A program made the translations under genes and the position numbers. From Neobacillus massiliamazoniensis (GTDB lineage Bacteria; Bacillota; Bacilli; Bacillales; Cytobacillaceae): a stretch of 64,000 nt of DNA. This document shows positions 8,272 to 16,867 of this stretch, one piece after another; positions within the stretch are counted from its first letter, which is position 1, and each line of letters opens with the position of its first letter. The stretch spans positions 124,001 to 188,000 of the forward strand of contig NZ_CVRB01000003.1 in assembly GCF_001048695.1 (NCBI RefSeq), given 5' to 3'. The notes beneath the pieces are model-generated. The model searched no databases and was not told the DNA's origin. It worked only from the letters and a program-made list of their open reading frames with translations.

Positions 8272-9486
8272 CTAGATAATATGTTCTGCAATATAACCGA
8301 GTAGATTCACTTTTTCACCTAGTTCATGATAATCAAGAAAAATACCAGGGTTATCTGTCGAACCAATAACTGCCTTGGACTGAATCTTTAATCCTTCTTT
8401 CTCTAAATTATTCTCCAGATAATTTGGATATAAGACATGTTGATGTGAATTCGGATAAAGCGTACGAAAATTTAGTAAAGAGGTTGCTCCTTCATGGTAA
8501 TATAAGTAGTTACCAATAACCTTAGTATCTTGATTAATATAAGTTTGCAATAAAGTAATGGGGAAAACATTCTTATTCGAACAAATATCGTTTATGGTAA
8601 TACTATCTATTATGATATCTATTGACCCTGGTTTTAAAGGAAGATTATAGTCAGTATTTTGAATATAAATGACATGAAGTTTCGGATTGTTTCTTTCGAT
8701 AAACTGCCTCAATTTTTTAATCATAGTCAAAGAGAATCCACAAAAAATATAAAAGGTGTCAAGGTCAAGTGATGATACGTACTTTGGTAAGGAAACAGAG
8801 ACATCAATATTTGTTTCAATTACGACTTTATTGGATAAATTTTGTTCCTTCAATAACTTAATGATCCATTGATCGCCTTTTTCTCTTAAACTGACAAAGT
8901 TTGGATTGAATTCTGTCATTGTATCATCATCTAGGATGCAGTAGGGAGATTCCTCTAAATTTGAAGTAATAATTATTCCATCCTGTATCGAGGTAAAATA
9001 ACCACATGAACAAGTTAGTTTTGCTTCAGAAATATTACTGTTCAATATGGATGCATCAGAAATAATCAATGGGATTTTACAATACGGACAATAAAAAAAT
9101 GGAACAAATGATATTGGGACACCGGTAGAACTACATGAAACACTAGGCTGATCGAGGGAATGTAATTTATTATCCAAAAGCTTAATGAATCGGTTTAGTT
9201 CCTTTTTTGCTTCTAAAAAAGTGTTTTTCTTCTCCAATAAGAGTTTTTTGTAATAGCCAATGTCAATATTAATCGTTAAACGTTTGTACGAAAGGAATTG
9301 CTGAATTTCTTTTAATGAGAATTGCAGAGTCTTTAGTTCTAATATTAATTTCATGTCATCAAGGCAGGATTGATTCATATGAAACTGGGTTCCCTTTTTC
9401 TCCGGAACTAAAAGCCCTAGTTCTATATAGTAACGAATAGTGTCGATAGAAACATTAAAAAGTTTCGCAAAAGATCCGATTTTCAA
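8272..9486 (-). CDS. MerR-family regulator with zinc ribbon and degenerate methyltransferase-like domain
   Basis: About 404 residues, far longer than ordinary MerR proteins. Residues 1-110 are a MerR winged helix (KIGSFAKLFNVSIDTIRYY) and coiled coil. A zinc-ribbon-like part follows with CPYC and, about 30 residues later, CSCG (about 135-170). The remainder (about 180-404) has alternating strands and helices like a class I SAM-methyltransferase; SLPKYVSSLDLDTFYIFCGF sits where motif I is expected, but the Gly-rich SAM loop is not clear. The TTG at 9486 follows GGAGGGGG; a TTG at 9501 lies inside that region. It is divergent from the FAD oxidoreductase operon and is its likely regulator. Confidence 0.82.
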   Translation of the reverse strand: MKIGSFAKLFNVSIDTIRYYIELGLLVPEKKGTQFHMNQSCLDDMKLILELKTLQFSLKEIQQFLSYKRLTINIDIGYYKKLLLEKKNTFLEAKKELNRFIKLLDNKLHSLDQPSVSCSSTGVPISFVPFFYCPYCKIPLIISDASILNSNISEAKLTCSCGYFTSIQDGIIITSNLEESPYCILDDDTMTEFNPNFVSLREKGDQWIIKLLKEQNLSNKVVIETNIDVSVSLPKYVSSLDLDTFYIFCGFSLTMIKKLRQFIERNNPKLHVIYIQNTDYNLPLKPGSIDIIIDSITINDICSNKNVFPITLLQTYINQDTKVIGNYLYYHEGATSLLNFRTLYPNSHQHVLYPNYLENNLEKEGLKIQSKAVIGSTDNPGIFLDYHELGEKVNLLGYIAEHII

Positions 9487-9560
9487 TTTTACCCCCTCCA
9501 AACTCCTAAAAAAGTGGTCATTAACTCCATATTTTTAAGAAAAAATCCAATAATATGCTA

Positions 9561-9594
9561 TTGACATAAAGTTAAACCTAACAATTATTATAAT
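9561..9594 (+). promoter_or_regulatory. Candidate MerR-type promoter for the 9.8-14.3 kb operon
   Basis: A perfect TTGACA (9561-9566) is followed after 19 bases by TATTAT (9586-9591), overlapping TATAAT at 9589. A 19-bp spacer is typical of MerR-activated promoters. The spacer contains a short dyad, GTTA-N4-TAAC. Confidence 0.5.
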
Positions 9595-9669
9595 TATAGA
9601 GATTTTACAAAACAATCAAAATATATGAAAAATTCTAAATAATTTTTCAGAAAAAAAGGAGGTAATTGT

Positions 9670-9705
9670 GTGGCTGCGGAAATTGTATTTCTAAATGGTG
9701 AATAA
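9670..9705 (+). pseudogene. Short frame with a perfect ribosome-binding site: gene-start remnant or leader peptide
   Basis: AAAGGAGGT (9656-9663) is followed six bases later by a GTG that opens an 11-codon frame (MAAEIVFLNGE) and a stop. The wording resembles the first residues of amidohydrolases, which often begin with a hydrophobic strand and FLNGxV. It may be the 5' end of a deleted amidohydrolase gene or a leader peptide of the operon. Confidence 0.4.
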
Positions 9706-9771
9706 TAATTTGTGATATGAAATTATGAAGGAAAAAAATTAATGAAACTACTAAAAAGGAGTCGCATTTTC

Positions 9772-11040
9772 ATGAACAGTTTATCATTATGGGCTGCTAC
9801 AGCCAATCCAAAAAAAAATCGACCTGTACTAATAGGAAATGAAACTACTGACGTAGTCATTGTAGGAGGTGGCTTTACTGGTATATCTGCTTCCCTCCAT
9901 TTACAGCAAAAGGGGTATAACACGGTTGTATTGGAACAAGAAACCGTGGGCTGGGGAGCAAGTGGCCGTAACGGTGGGATGCTTTTGCCTGGATACAAAC
10001 CTACATTAGTAGAGCTTGTCGATAAGTGGGGCTTAGATGAAGCAAAACAACTTAATGAACTTTCATTAGAGAGTTTACAACTTGTTGAGCAATTAATAAA
10101 TGATTATCAGATTGATTGTTCCTTCCAAAAAACAGGATATGTTGTTGCTGCTTTTAAAGCAAAGCACTTCGAAGGGATGAAGAAAGAAAGTGAATACGTC
10201 AACAAGCATTTTGGATATGAAACAAAAATAATAGAAAAACATCAAATGGGTGAGGTGATCAATTCAACAGCATATCATGGCGGTTTGGAAGATCCTTTGG
10301 CTTTCTCCTTTCATCCTTTAAATTATGTACTTGGTTTAGCGGAGGCGGCTGAATCACATGGTGCAAAGATCTATGAAAAATCGAAAGTTTTAAATGTGAA
10401 AAGAGATTCAGGATATGTGGAAGTATATACAGAATCAGGAAGAGTAAAAGCAAAAGAACTCATTATGGCTACAGATGCTTATTCTGAAAAAATAATGAAA
10501 CCTTTGCATCGGGGGATTCTTCCTATTAGTAGTCAGATCATTGCGACAGAAATTTTACCAGAAACCACGCTAAAAAGACTTCTTCCAAAAGGACAAATGA
10601 TATTTGATACGAGTAACTTCTTATACTATTTCCGGAGGACACCAGATTCCCGAATTGCATTTGGTGGAGGAGATATTATTCCGAACCGCGGTGAAAGCGT
10701 ATACAACGAAGTGTACGACGCGATGATTAATGTCTTCCCCGATTTAAAGGGATGTAATGTTACTTATCGCTGGGATGGATTAATTGGTGTAACTAGAGAT
10801 ATGTTCCCTGTACTCGGAAGAATGGAAGATGGCACATTCTTCGCTGCAGGTTATTGTGGTCACGGTGCTTCTTTAGCTACTCTTTTTGGAAAATTACTTG
10901 CACAATACGTTGTGAAAGAAAGTGAAGAAATGTATCGATTTGGACAAATGAAGTTAAAACCATTTCCGTTTTCAAGTCAGAAAGGATTACTGATCAATTT
11001 AGCAAGTAAGTATCATCGTTTACTTGATTGGTTGGCGTAA
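9772..11040 (+). CDS. FAD-dependent amine/amino-acid oxidoreductase (DAO family)
   Basis: The protein has an N-terminal dinucleotide-binding motif (TTDVVIVGGGFTGISASLHL) with the GxGxxG core, a second FAD contact (GWGASGRNGG) and a C-terminal FAD-closing motif (FFAAGYCGHGASLATLFGKL). This is the D-amino-acid/glycine oxidase family, in layout close to gamma-glutamylputrescine oxidases, which turn an amine into an aldehyde. ATG 9772 has AAGGAG 10 bases upstream and gives the usual N-terminus SLSLWAATA; an in-frame ATG at 9742 adds ten residues. The next gene, an aldehyde dehydrogenase starting 14 bases after the stop, fits an amine-to-acid pathway. Confidence 0.88.
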   Translation: MNSLSLWAATANPKKNRPVLIGNETTDVVIVGGGFTGISASLHLQQKGYNTVVLEQETVGWGASGRNGGMLLPGYKPTLVELVDKWGLDEAKQLNELSLESLQLVEQLINDYQIDCSFQKTGYVVAAFKAKHFEGMKKESEYVNKHFGYETKIIEKHQMGEVINSTAYHGGLEDPLAFSFHPLNYVLGLAEAAESHGAKIYEKSKVLNVKRDSGYVEVYTESGRVKAKELIMATDAYSEKIMKPLHRGILPISSQIIATEILPETTLKRLLPKGQMIFDTSNFLYYFRRTPDSRIAFGGGDIIPNRGESVYNEVYDAMINVFPDLKGCNVTYRWDGLIGVTRDMFPVLGRMEDGTFFAAGYCGHGASLATLFGKLLAQYVVKESEEMYRFGQMKLKPFPFSSQKGLLINLASKYHRLLDWLA

Positions 11041-11054
11041 AGGAGAGGGTAAAA

Positions 11055-12527
11055 ATGATGGAACTTAATATGTATATTGATGGAAAATGGATTACTTCTA
11101 TATCTGGGGAAAAAAGGGAAGTTAAAAATCCCGCAAATGGGAAGGTAATTGCATTAGCTGCTGAAGGTACTGCTGAGGATACAATTTATGCTATATCGAT
11201 AGCACGTAAAACCTTCGAGAGTGGCGTCTGGTCTACACTTCCTTTTAAAGCTCGTGCAAATTATTTGAATAAAATCGCTAATTTGTTGGAAGAAAACGCA
11301 GAGGAAATAGCGATGCTTGAAACATTAAATAACGGAAAGATGTTATTGGCTGCAAAAACAGATGTTCAAAATGCGATTGATTGCTTCCGATACTATGCAA
11401 GCCTTATTACTCAACCAGAAGGTGAAATGTATAATGCCGGCGACTTAGTTCAGACAATCGTTATTCGTGAACCAATAGGGGTGTGCAGTCTTATTGTTCC
11501 ATGGAATTTTCCACTCCTTATGGCTTCGTGGCAGATTGCGCCAGCACTAGCAGCAGGAAATACTATAATATTAAAACCTTCAGAGATCACACCTGTTACA
11601 GCTGTTAAGCTGTTCGAAATTATTGAAAAAGCTGGTGTGCCAGCAGGAGTTGCAAATTTAGTGTTGGGAACTGGAAATATTGTTGGTAGTGAAATGGTAG
11701 ATAGTGATTGGGTAGATAAAGTGGCTTTTATTGGTGGGACGGAAACAGGTAAGAAAATTATGCGTCATGCTGCAGAAAATGCAAAGAAAATTTCATTAGA
11801 GTTAGGAGGGAAATCGCCAAACATTGTGTTTGCTGATAATGACTTGGAAATTGCAGTAGATAACGCATTATTCAATATTTTCTTTAATAGTGGTCAGGTA
11901 TGTACGGCAGCGTCCCGTCTTCTAATTGAAGAGAGTATTCACGACAAATTTGTCGATAGATTGATAGAGCGTGCAAAAAAGATTGTCATTGGTCAAGGTA
12001 ATAAAGATACAAGTGAAATGGGACCGCTTGTTAGTGAAGCCCATATGCAAAAGGTATTAAGGTATATCGAAATAGGAAAACAGGAAGGTGCAACACTTGC
12101 TTGTGGAGGTAATAGAATTATAGATAACGGGTTTGAAAACGGCTTTTTTGTTGAACCAACTATTTTCACCGATACTAGACCGGATATGAGAATTGTTCAA
12201 GAAGAGATATTTGGCCCAGTATTAGTTATTCAAAAATTTAAAGATGAAGAAGAAGCAATCACATTAGCAAATGACACAGTATATGGATTGGCTGGTGCTG
12301 TTTTTTGTAAAGATATAGAGAAAGCGATGCGTGTAGTCAGAAAAATTCAGGCGGGAATTACCTGGGTGAACTGCTATCATGTAGCAACGGTACAAGCTCC
12401 TTGGGGTGGTTATAAACAGAGTGGAATCGGAAGAGGTTTAGGAATATTTGCCCTTGATGAATTTTCAGAAAGAAAACAAATTAATGTAAGCTATAAGGCA
12501 CACCCTGTTGGATGGTTTTCTAATTAA
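11055..12527 (+). CDS. NAD(P)-dependent aldehyde dehydrogenase
   Basis: A 490-residue ALDH of full length. The nucleotide-binding region and general-base glutamate lie in SLELGGKSPN (Glu near 250), the catalytic cysteine in NSGQVCTAASRL (Cys near 283), and the C-terminal EEIFGPVL and GIGRGLG motifs are present. It oxidises an aldehyde to the acid; substrates of the nearest family groups are betaine aldehyde, gamma-aminobutyraldehyde and related aminoaldehydes. ATG 11055 follows AGGAGAGGG; upstream GTG 11028 would overlap the oxidoreductase gene and has no site. It probably takes the aldehyde made by the FAD enzyme. Confidence 0.92.
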   Translation: MMELNMYIDGKWITSISGEKREVKNPANGKVIALAAEGTAEDTIYAISIARKTFESGVWSTLPFKARANYLNKIANLLEENAEEIAMLETLNNGKMLLAAKTDVQNAIDCFRYYASLITQPEGEMYNAGDLVQTIVIREPIGVCSLIVPWNFPLLMASWQIAPALAAGNTIILKPSEITPVTAVKLFEIIEKAGVPAGVANLVLGTGNIVGSEMVDSDWVDKVAFIGGTETGKKIMRHAAENAKKISLELGGKSPNIVFADNDLEIAVDNALFNIFFNSGQVCTAASRLLIEESIHDKFVDRLIERAKKIVIGQGNKDTSEMGPLVSEAHMQKVLRYIEIGKQEGATLACGGNRIIDNGFENGFFVEPTIFTDTRPDMRIVQEEIFGPVLVIQKFKDEEEAITLANDTVYGLAGAVFCKDIEKAMRVVRKIQAGITWVNCYHVATVQAPWGGYKQSGIGRGLGIFALDEFSERKQINVSYKAHPVGWFSN

Positions 12528-12552
12528 CAAATGCAATTAAGGGAGGAAAGTT

Positions 12553-13974
12553 ATGAAGAATATAGATGTTCAAGAACAAACTATTATTAATCCTAAAGCA
12601 TTTGCAGAAAGGGAATTAGGAACAAAAAACATAAAGAGTTTGTTTTACCGTTATATTCTCCTTGCTATTCTAGGTAACATTTTTTTGGTCATTCCTTCAT
12701 TTGTGGACGGAAATATTGTAGGGCAATTGGGGACAAAAGAGATGGCAGGGGTTGGTATTGGTTATACCGTACAAGTTCTCTCTCGTGCTATAGGTGTACT
12801 TATTGGAGTTGGAGCAGGAGCGGTTGTTGCCCTAAGATTGGGAGCTGGCAAAATCGATGAAGCGAGAAGTATTGCTGGTCAATCGATCTGGTTAGGTGTG
12901 ATCTTGTCGACGGTTATAAGTATCTTTGGTTATATCTATAATGAACCTCTAATGCGTTTATTTGGTGCGAATGATGCGGCTCTACCATCCGCAATACAAT
13001 TTGGAAACCAAGCTTGGATTTTTTTCCCGTTTCAGGTATTAGCGGTCATCCTTAGTATTCTTGCTATTCTCGATGAACGACCAGGACTTAGCACGTGGAG
13101 TTGGTTAGCTGGATCGATTTTGGCAGCTGTTGTTGAATTAATTCTATTTCATAAGTTTCAATATGGAGTAGTAGCTTCTGCTTGGTCTAATAATATTTGT
13201 ACGTCGTTCCCATGTCTTCTAATTTTTTATTTTCTTTTTAGTAAAACTTTGTTAAAACCTAAGCTGAAGGACATTAGAATAAAGTTTAGCAACATTATAG
13301 AAGTTAATGCCACTGGTTTTGCCTCATTCTCAATTCAACTTACTATGTTTATCTCCATTATTGTCATCAATAATTTGTTAGCTTCTTTAGGGGGAGAGTT
13401 ACATGTATCTGCCTTTACAATTCAAAATGGATATATTGCCAACTCTCTCATCCTTTTAATTCTGGGAATCACAACAGGTATTCAACCTTTAATTAGTTAT
13501 AATTACGGCGCTAGACTTTATAATCGAGTAAGGGAAGCTACTTCGTTAGGAATAAAATTCACATTAATAATGTCTATTTGCTTTACAGCATTATTATTTA
13601 TTTATACTGATTCAATCGTTCGTTTCTTTACAGGAGGAGACGCTGCTTTGCAAGATATTGCTGTATGGTCGACCAGAGTGTTAAACTTTACTTTTCCACT
13701 TGGGGCGATCATTTTGCTAATATCATGTTACTTTGAAGCAATCGAGCAAAACATTAAGGCAACATTTATAGCAATTGGGAGATCCTTTATTTTTTCGATA
13801 CCATTATTCTATATTCTATCTCATTTTTTGGGGGTAAATGGTGTATGGTACTCAATGCCGGTGGCGGACGTACTTTCATTTATAGTAGCTATTTTCTTTA
13901 TGTATAGAGAGTTTAATAGATTAAAGAGTATTAATGAAAATGAAAAATATAGAGATATTGAAGAAATAATTTAA
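12553..13974 (+). CDS. MATE-family efflux transporter
   Basis: A 473-residue membrane protein with twelve predicted helices in two six-helix halves; the first half begins with the MATE-like GNIFLVIPSFVDGNIVGQLG. It uses a cation gradient to export small organic molecules. The ATG follows GGGAGGAAAG, 25 bases after the ALDH stop, so it belongs to the operon. A MATE pump within an amine-oxidation operon may export the substrate or a toxic product; importers are more usual in such places, so direction is inferred from the family only. Confidence 0.9.
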   Translation: MKNIDVQEQTIINPKAFAERELGTKNIKSLFYRYILLAILGNIFLVIPSFVDGNIVGQLGTKEMAGVGIGYTVQVLSRAIGVLIGVGAGAVVALRLGAGKIDEARSIAGQSIWLGVILSTVISIFGYIYNEPLMRLFGANDAALPSAIQFGNQAWIFFPFQVLAVILSILAILDERPGLSTWSWLAGSILAAVVELILFHKFQYGVVASAWSNNICTSFPCLLIFYFLFSKTLLKPKLKDIRIKFSNIIEVNATGFASFSIQLTMFISIIVINNLLASLGGELHVSAFTIQNGYIANSLILLILGITTGIQPLISYNYGARLYNRVREATSLGIKFTLIMSICFTALLFIYTDSIVRFFTGGDAALQDIAVWSTRVLNFTFPLGAIILLISCYFEAIEQNIKATFIAIGRSFIFSIPLFYILSHFLGVNGVWYSMPVADVLSFIVAIFFMYREFNRLKSINENEKYRDIEEII

Positions 13975-14015
13975 TTGATTTTGTATTCATTATAGTTTTA
14001 TGAGGAGGAAGAATT

Positions 14016-14294
14016 ATGGCTTTTGTAGTTAAAAAAATCTCAACTCAAGAATTTGAGCAACTAGGGATTGATACATGGGAGCCTTGGGAAAACACAACAC
14101 ACAAGGCTCCATGGAAAGTAGAAGAAACTGAATCATTCTATGTTCTTGAAGGAGAAGTGAATATTACAGTAGGAGATACAACTTATAATGTAACAGAAAA
14201 TATGCTGGTTTCTCTTCCAAAAGGACTTGTTTGTATTTGGGATATTCCTAAATACTTAAAAAAAGTGTATAAGCTAAATTTTGAGATGGATTAA
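14016..14294 (+). CDS. Cupin-domain (DUF861/EutQ-like) protein
   Basis: A 92-residue single-domain cupin. The barrel motif is visible as FYVLEGEVNITVGDTTYNVTENMLVSLPKGLVC split over residues 45-78, and the metal-binding histidines of classic cupins are missing: this is the DUF861-type, which includes EutQ and ureidoglycolate-type enzymes. GAGGAGGAAG precedes the ATG. It closes the four-gene operon. A binding or isomerase/lyase role on the operon's substrate is possible; none is proved. Confidence 0.85.
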   Translation: MAFVVKKISTQEFEQLGIDTWEPWENTTHKAPWKVEETESFYVLEGEVNITVGDTTYNVTENMLVSLPKGLVCIWDIPKYLKKVYKLNFEMD

Positions 14295-14407
14295 GTCGCG
14301 TGTCGGATAACATAATGTTTCAAGAAGATTGGATGAAACCCACATAAAAGTAAGAGAACAAAGGATATACCTATAATACTTTCTTTATTTAAATGAAAGA
14401 TTGTAGC

Positions 14408-14446
14408 AGCCAAGAGCTTTTTCAAAAAAAGCCTTGGCTTTTTTAA
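14408..14446 (+). terminator. Operon terminator
   Basis: AGCCAAGxGCTTTTT pairs with AAAAAGCCTTGGCT and a T run follows, ending the FAD/ALDH/MATE/cupin operon. Confidence 0.85.
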
Positions 14447-14569
14447 TCTATATCAATTACTAAGAAATAACTGTTTTATAGGTAAATACACATATTTGAG
14501 AGTACAAGTTGATAGGACAATGACTAGAGAATATGATGACGTAAGATTAAAAGTAAAGGAGGTTTTTTT

Positions 14570-15169
14570 ATGTATCCTAGTCATTCAAATTTGTATTATA
14601 ACAATCCATATAGTCAGGAATCTTATTTTTATTCAACGCCATCCCAAGAGGAGAATTATTATAATACAACCGTTGATGAAAGACAATTTGGCACATTTTT
14701 TCCCCCAATGGTACCACCAACGGCTCCACCACCGGGTCTGGGACCACAGGTTGGACCACCCGGGGCTCCACCACCGGGTCTAGGACCACAGGTTGGACCA
14801 CCAACTGCTCCACCACCGGGTCTGGGACCACAGGTTGGACCACCCGGGGCTCCACCACCGGGTCTAGGACCACAGGTTGGACCACCAACGGCTCCACCAC
14901 CGGGTCTAGGACCACAGGTTGGACCACCAACGGCTCCACCGCCATCATTTGTTCCTCAACAACAAGTAGAAGCCTTTGCAGTGGATCCAGGTAGTATTAG
15001 AAGATGTTTATTCAGATATACGTATGTATGGCTAAGAGGTTTTGAGCAATTTTGGTTTTATCCAATATTTGTAGGTCTAACTTCTGTAGCAGGGTACCGT
15101 TGGACCGGCTTTAGATGGGTTTATTTCGGAATTAGCTTACGACAAATTCAATCGTTTACTTGCTTTTAA
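14570..15169 (+). CDS. Tyr/Pro-rich repeat protein with aromatic C-terminal domain
   Basis: The 199-residue protein has three parts. Residues 1-45 are rich in Tyr, Asn and Ser with no signal peptide. Residues 49-130 hold five nearly identical 14-residue units, PP(T/G)APPPGLGPQVG, with T and G alternating, and a sixth, diverged one. Residues 140-199 form a compact domain rich in Trp, Phe, Tyr and Arg (RRCLFRYTYVWLRGFEQFWF) ending in FTCF. The last part is like C-terminal domains of uncharacterised Bacillaceae proteins, some suspected to be spore-surface proteins; that link is inference. AAGGAGGTTTTTTT precedes the ATG. It is monocistronic. Confidence 0.8.
   Translation: MYPSHSNLYYNNPYSQESYFYSTPSQEENYYNTTVDERQFGTFFPPMVPPTAPPPGLGPQVGPPGAPPPGLGPQVGPPTAPPPGLGPQVGPPGAPPPGLGPQVGPPTAPPPGLGPQVGPPTAPPPSFVPQQQVEAFAVDPGSIRRCLFRYTYVWLRGFEQFWFYPIFVGLTSVAGYRWTGFRWVYFGISLRQIQSFTCF
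14714..14949 (+). repeat. Tandem 42-bp coding repeat, about 5.5 copies
   Basis: Five units of 42 bp (14714-14923) encode the PPxAPPPGLGPQVG repeat and a sixth is partial. Units 1/3 and 2/4 match best, so an 84-bp pair seems to have been duplicated. Such arrays change copy number readily. Confidence 0.95.
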
Positions 15170-15219
15170 TAGGAAATAATGAGTTTTTTTGAAAATTTCC
15201 TTTTACTAATTAAAGAAAA

Positions 15220-15250
15220 AAGAAGAAATGCACTTGGCACTTCTTCTTTT
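15220..15250. terminator. Bidirectional terminator between repeat-protein gene and hmp
   Basis: Twelve-base arms AAGAAGAAATGC / GCACTTCTTCTT with one mismatch, T-rich on both strands. It serves both converging genes. Confidence 0.8.
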
Positions 15251-15254
15251 TATG

Positions 15255-16496
15255 TTAAATGGTAACAGGTTCTTTTTGATCAGTTTCTTCTAGGCTGTCC
15301 ATTGGTCCAAAAAATTCAAAATGGATTTGTTCTCCTTTTACACCTAAATCCTTTAAGGAACGATTGATCGCTTTCATAAACGGCACTGGACCGCAGAAAT
15401 AAAAGTCAACATTCTCAAGAGATACATTTTTTTCAAGCCAATCCCGAGTTACATATCCTTCTACATCAAAGCGATTGTTGTTTCGATCTTCTTCGGTTGG
15501 TGAATCGTAAAAAACATACGAATTAACATTTTCGAGATCTGACAAAGCTTGTATTTCTTCCTTTAGTGCATGCACATTGCCATTTGCAGCTGCATGGATA
15601 AAGGTAACTTTTCGTTCAGGTTGGACATCAACCACTGTTTTTAACATACTAACCATTGGAGTTAAACCAACACCTCCACTTATCAATACAACAGGGGTGT
15701 TACGGTTAGTATCTAGAACAAAGTCTCCTGCTGGAGCACTTACCTTTAGAGTGTCTCCTTCTTTTACCTTAAGATGAAGATAGTTAGAAACCATTCCATC
15801 AGGATTGGAAGTACCTGCTTCTCGCTTAATACTAATACGGTAATAGTCTTTTCCAGGTGCATCAGATAAACTATATTGACGGATATGTGTATATTCCTCT
15901 CCTTCAATTTCTAGTTTAATGCTGATGTACTGACCTGGAAGAAAAGAAGAAATTTCTTTTCCGTCCTCAGGTTTTAGATAGAAGGAGGTAATTACTTCAC
16001 TTTCTTTCACCTTACGATCAACAACAAAGTGGCGGAAACCGTCCCATCCACCTTGCTGACTGGATGCCTTATCATACATTTCAGCTTCTACATTGATAAA
16101 TGCATTGGCAATCTCGCCATATGCCTTTCCCCAAGCATCAATAATTTCATCATTAGCTGCTTCTCCTAAAACATCCTTAATGGCTAATAAGAGATGTTTT
16201 CCGACAATCGGATATTGTTCGGGTTTAATTCCAAGACTTCTATGTTTATGTCCAATTTGCTTAACTACAGGAAGGATGGCTTCAAGATTATCAATATTCT
16301 TTGCGGCCGCATAAACAGCACCGGCAAGTGATCTTTGCTGTCTGCTCTGTTTTTGGTTTGCATGGTTAAAAATATTAAGTAATTCAGGATGGTTACTAAA
16401 CATTAATTGATAAAATCGAGTAGTAATGGCTTCACCATGCTTTTCTAATACAGGTACTGTTGATTTAATAATGTCGATTGTCTTTTGATCTAACAT
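15255..16496 (-). CDS. hmp: Flavohaemoprotein, nitric oxide dioxygenase
   Basis: A 413-residue protein with an N-terminal globin (1-140: Tyr29 distal, His85 proximal in GHKHRSLGI), a ferredoxin-reductase FAD domain (about 150-260, RQYSLSDAPG) and an NAD domain (about 265-400, SGGVGLTPMVSML). It turns nitric oxide and oxygen into nitrate at the expense of NAD(P)H in the cytoplasm. Start ATG has AAGGAG upstream and a TATAAT-like -10 lies at 16539-16544 on this strand; no clear -35 was seen, which fits an activated promoter (ResD or NsrR control in Bacillus). Full length, monocistronic. Confidence 0.96.
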   Translation of the reverse strand: MLDQKTIDIIKSTVPVLEKHGEAITTRFYQLMFSNHPELLNIFNHANQKQSRQQRSLAGAVYAAAKNIDNLEAILPVVKQIGHKHRSLGIKPEQYPIVGKHLLLAIKDVLGEAANDEIIDAWGKAYGEIANAFINVEAEMYDKASSQQGGWDGFRHFVVDRKVKESEVITSFYLKPEDGKEISSFLPGQYISIKLEIEGEEYTHIRQYSLSDAPGKDYYRISIKREAGTSNPDGMVSNYLHLKVKEGDTLKVSAPAGDFVLDTNRNTPVVLISGGVGLTPMVSMLKTVVDVQPERKVTFIHAAANGNVHALKEEIQALSDLENVNSYVFYDSPTEEDRNNNRFDVEGYVTRDWLEKNVSLENVDFYFCGPVPFMKAINRSLKDLGVKGEQIHFEFFGPMDSLEETDQKEPVTI

Positions 16497-16867
16497 AATA
16501 AAACACTCCTTATACAGTAATCTCTATTTCTATAGTGATTATATAAAATAATTAAAATCGAGTTAGTGATTCAGCTCACTTAAAACTAAAGTTAGTTAAT
16601 TATTCCTATTTTAAAAGATTTAATATACTTTAGTCACATAATTGTCCATAACTTTTAAAAGTAAGTATCGACGTCCCTAACCTAAGGACTTTCATAATGA
16701 GCGATTCCGCAGCTCGCTTTAGTAAATTATCTTTGAAGGAATTGACATATTGACCACCTTCTCAAAGAACCCCACTATCCTTGAGGTTTATGATAAAATA
16801 AGGCATAAGTTAAAATAGGATCACATATTTAGCTGGAATAAAATGCTGAAAGGCTGGTGTATTACCT
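16497..16867. other. Intergenic, 371 bases between divergent hmp and a GNAT gene
   Basis: It carries the hmp promoter region at its left end (TATAAT on the minus strand at 16539-16544). A TTGACA at about 16741 and TATGAT at about 16788 on the plus strand are too far apart to be called a promoter. No frame or RNA was recognised. Confidence 0.45.

Noticed and set aside
14496..14948. Overlapping proline/valine-rich frames on both strands
   Set aside because: They are open only because the 42-bp repeat lacks stops; the plus frame from 14570 has the ribosome-binding site and a sensible domain end.
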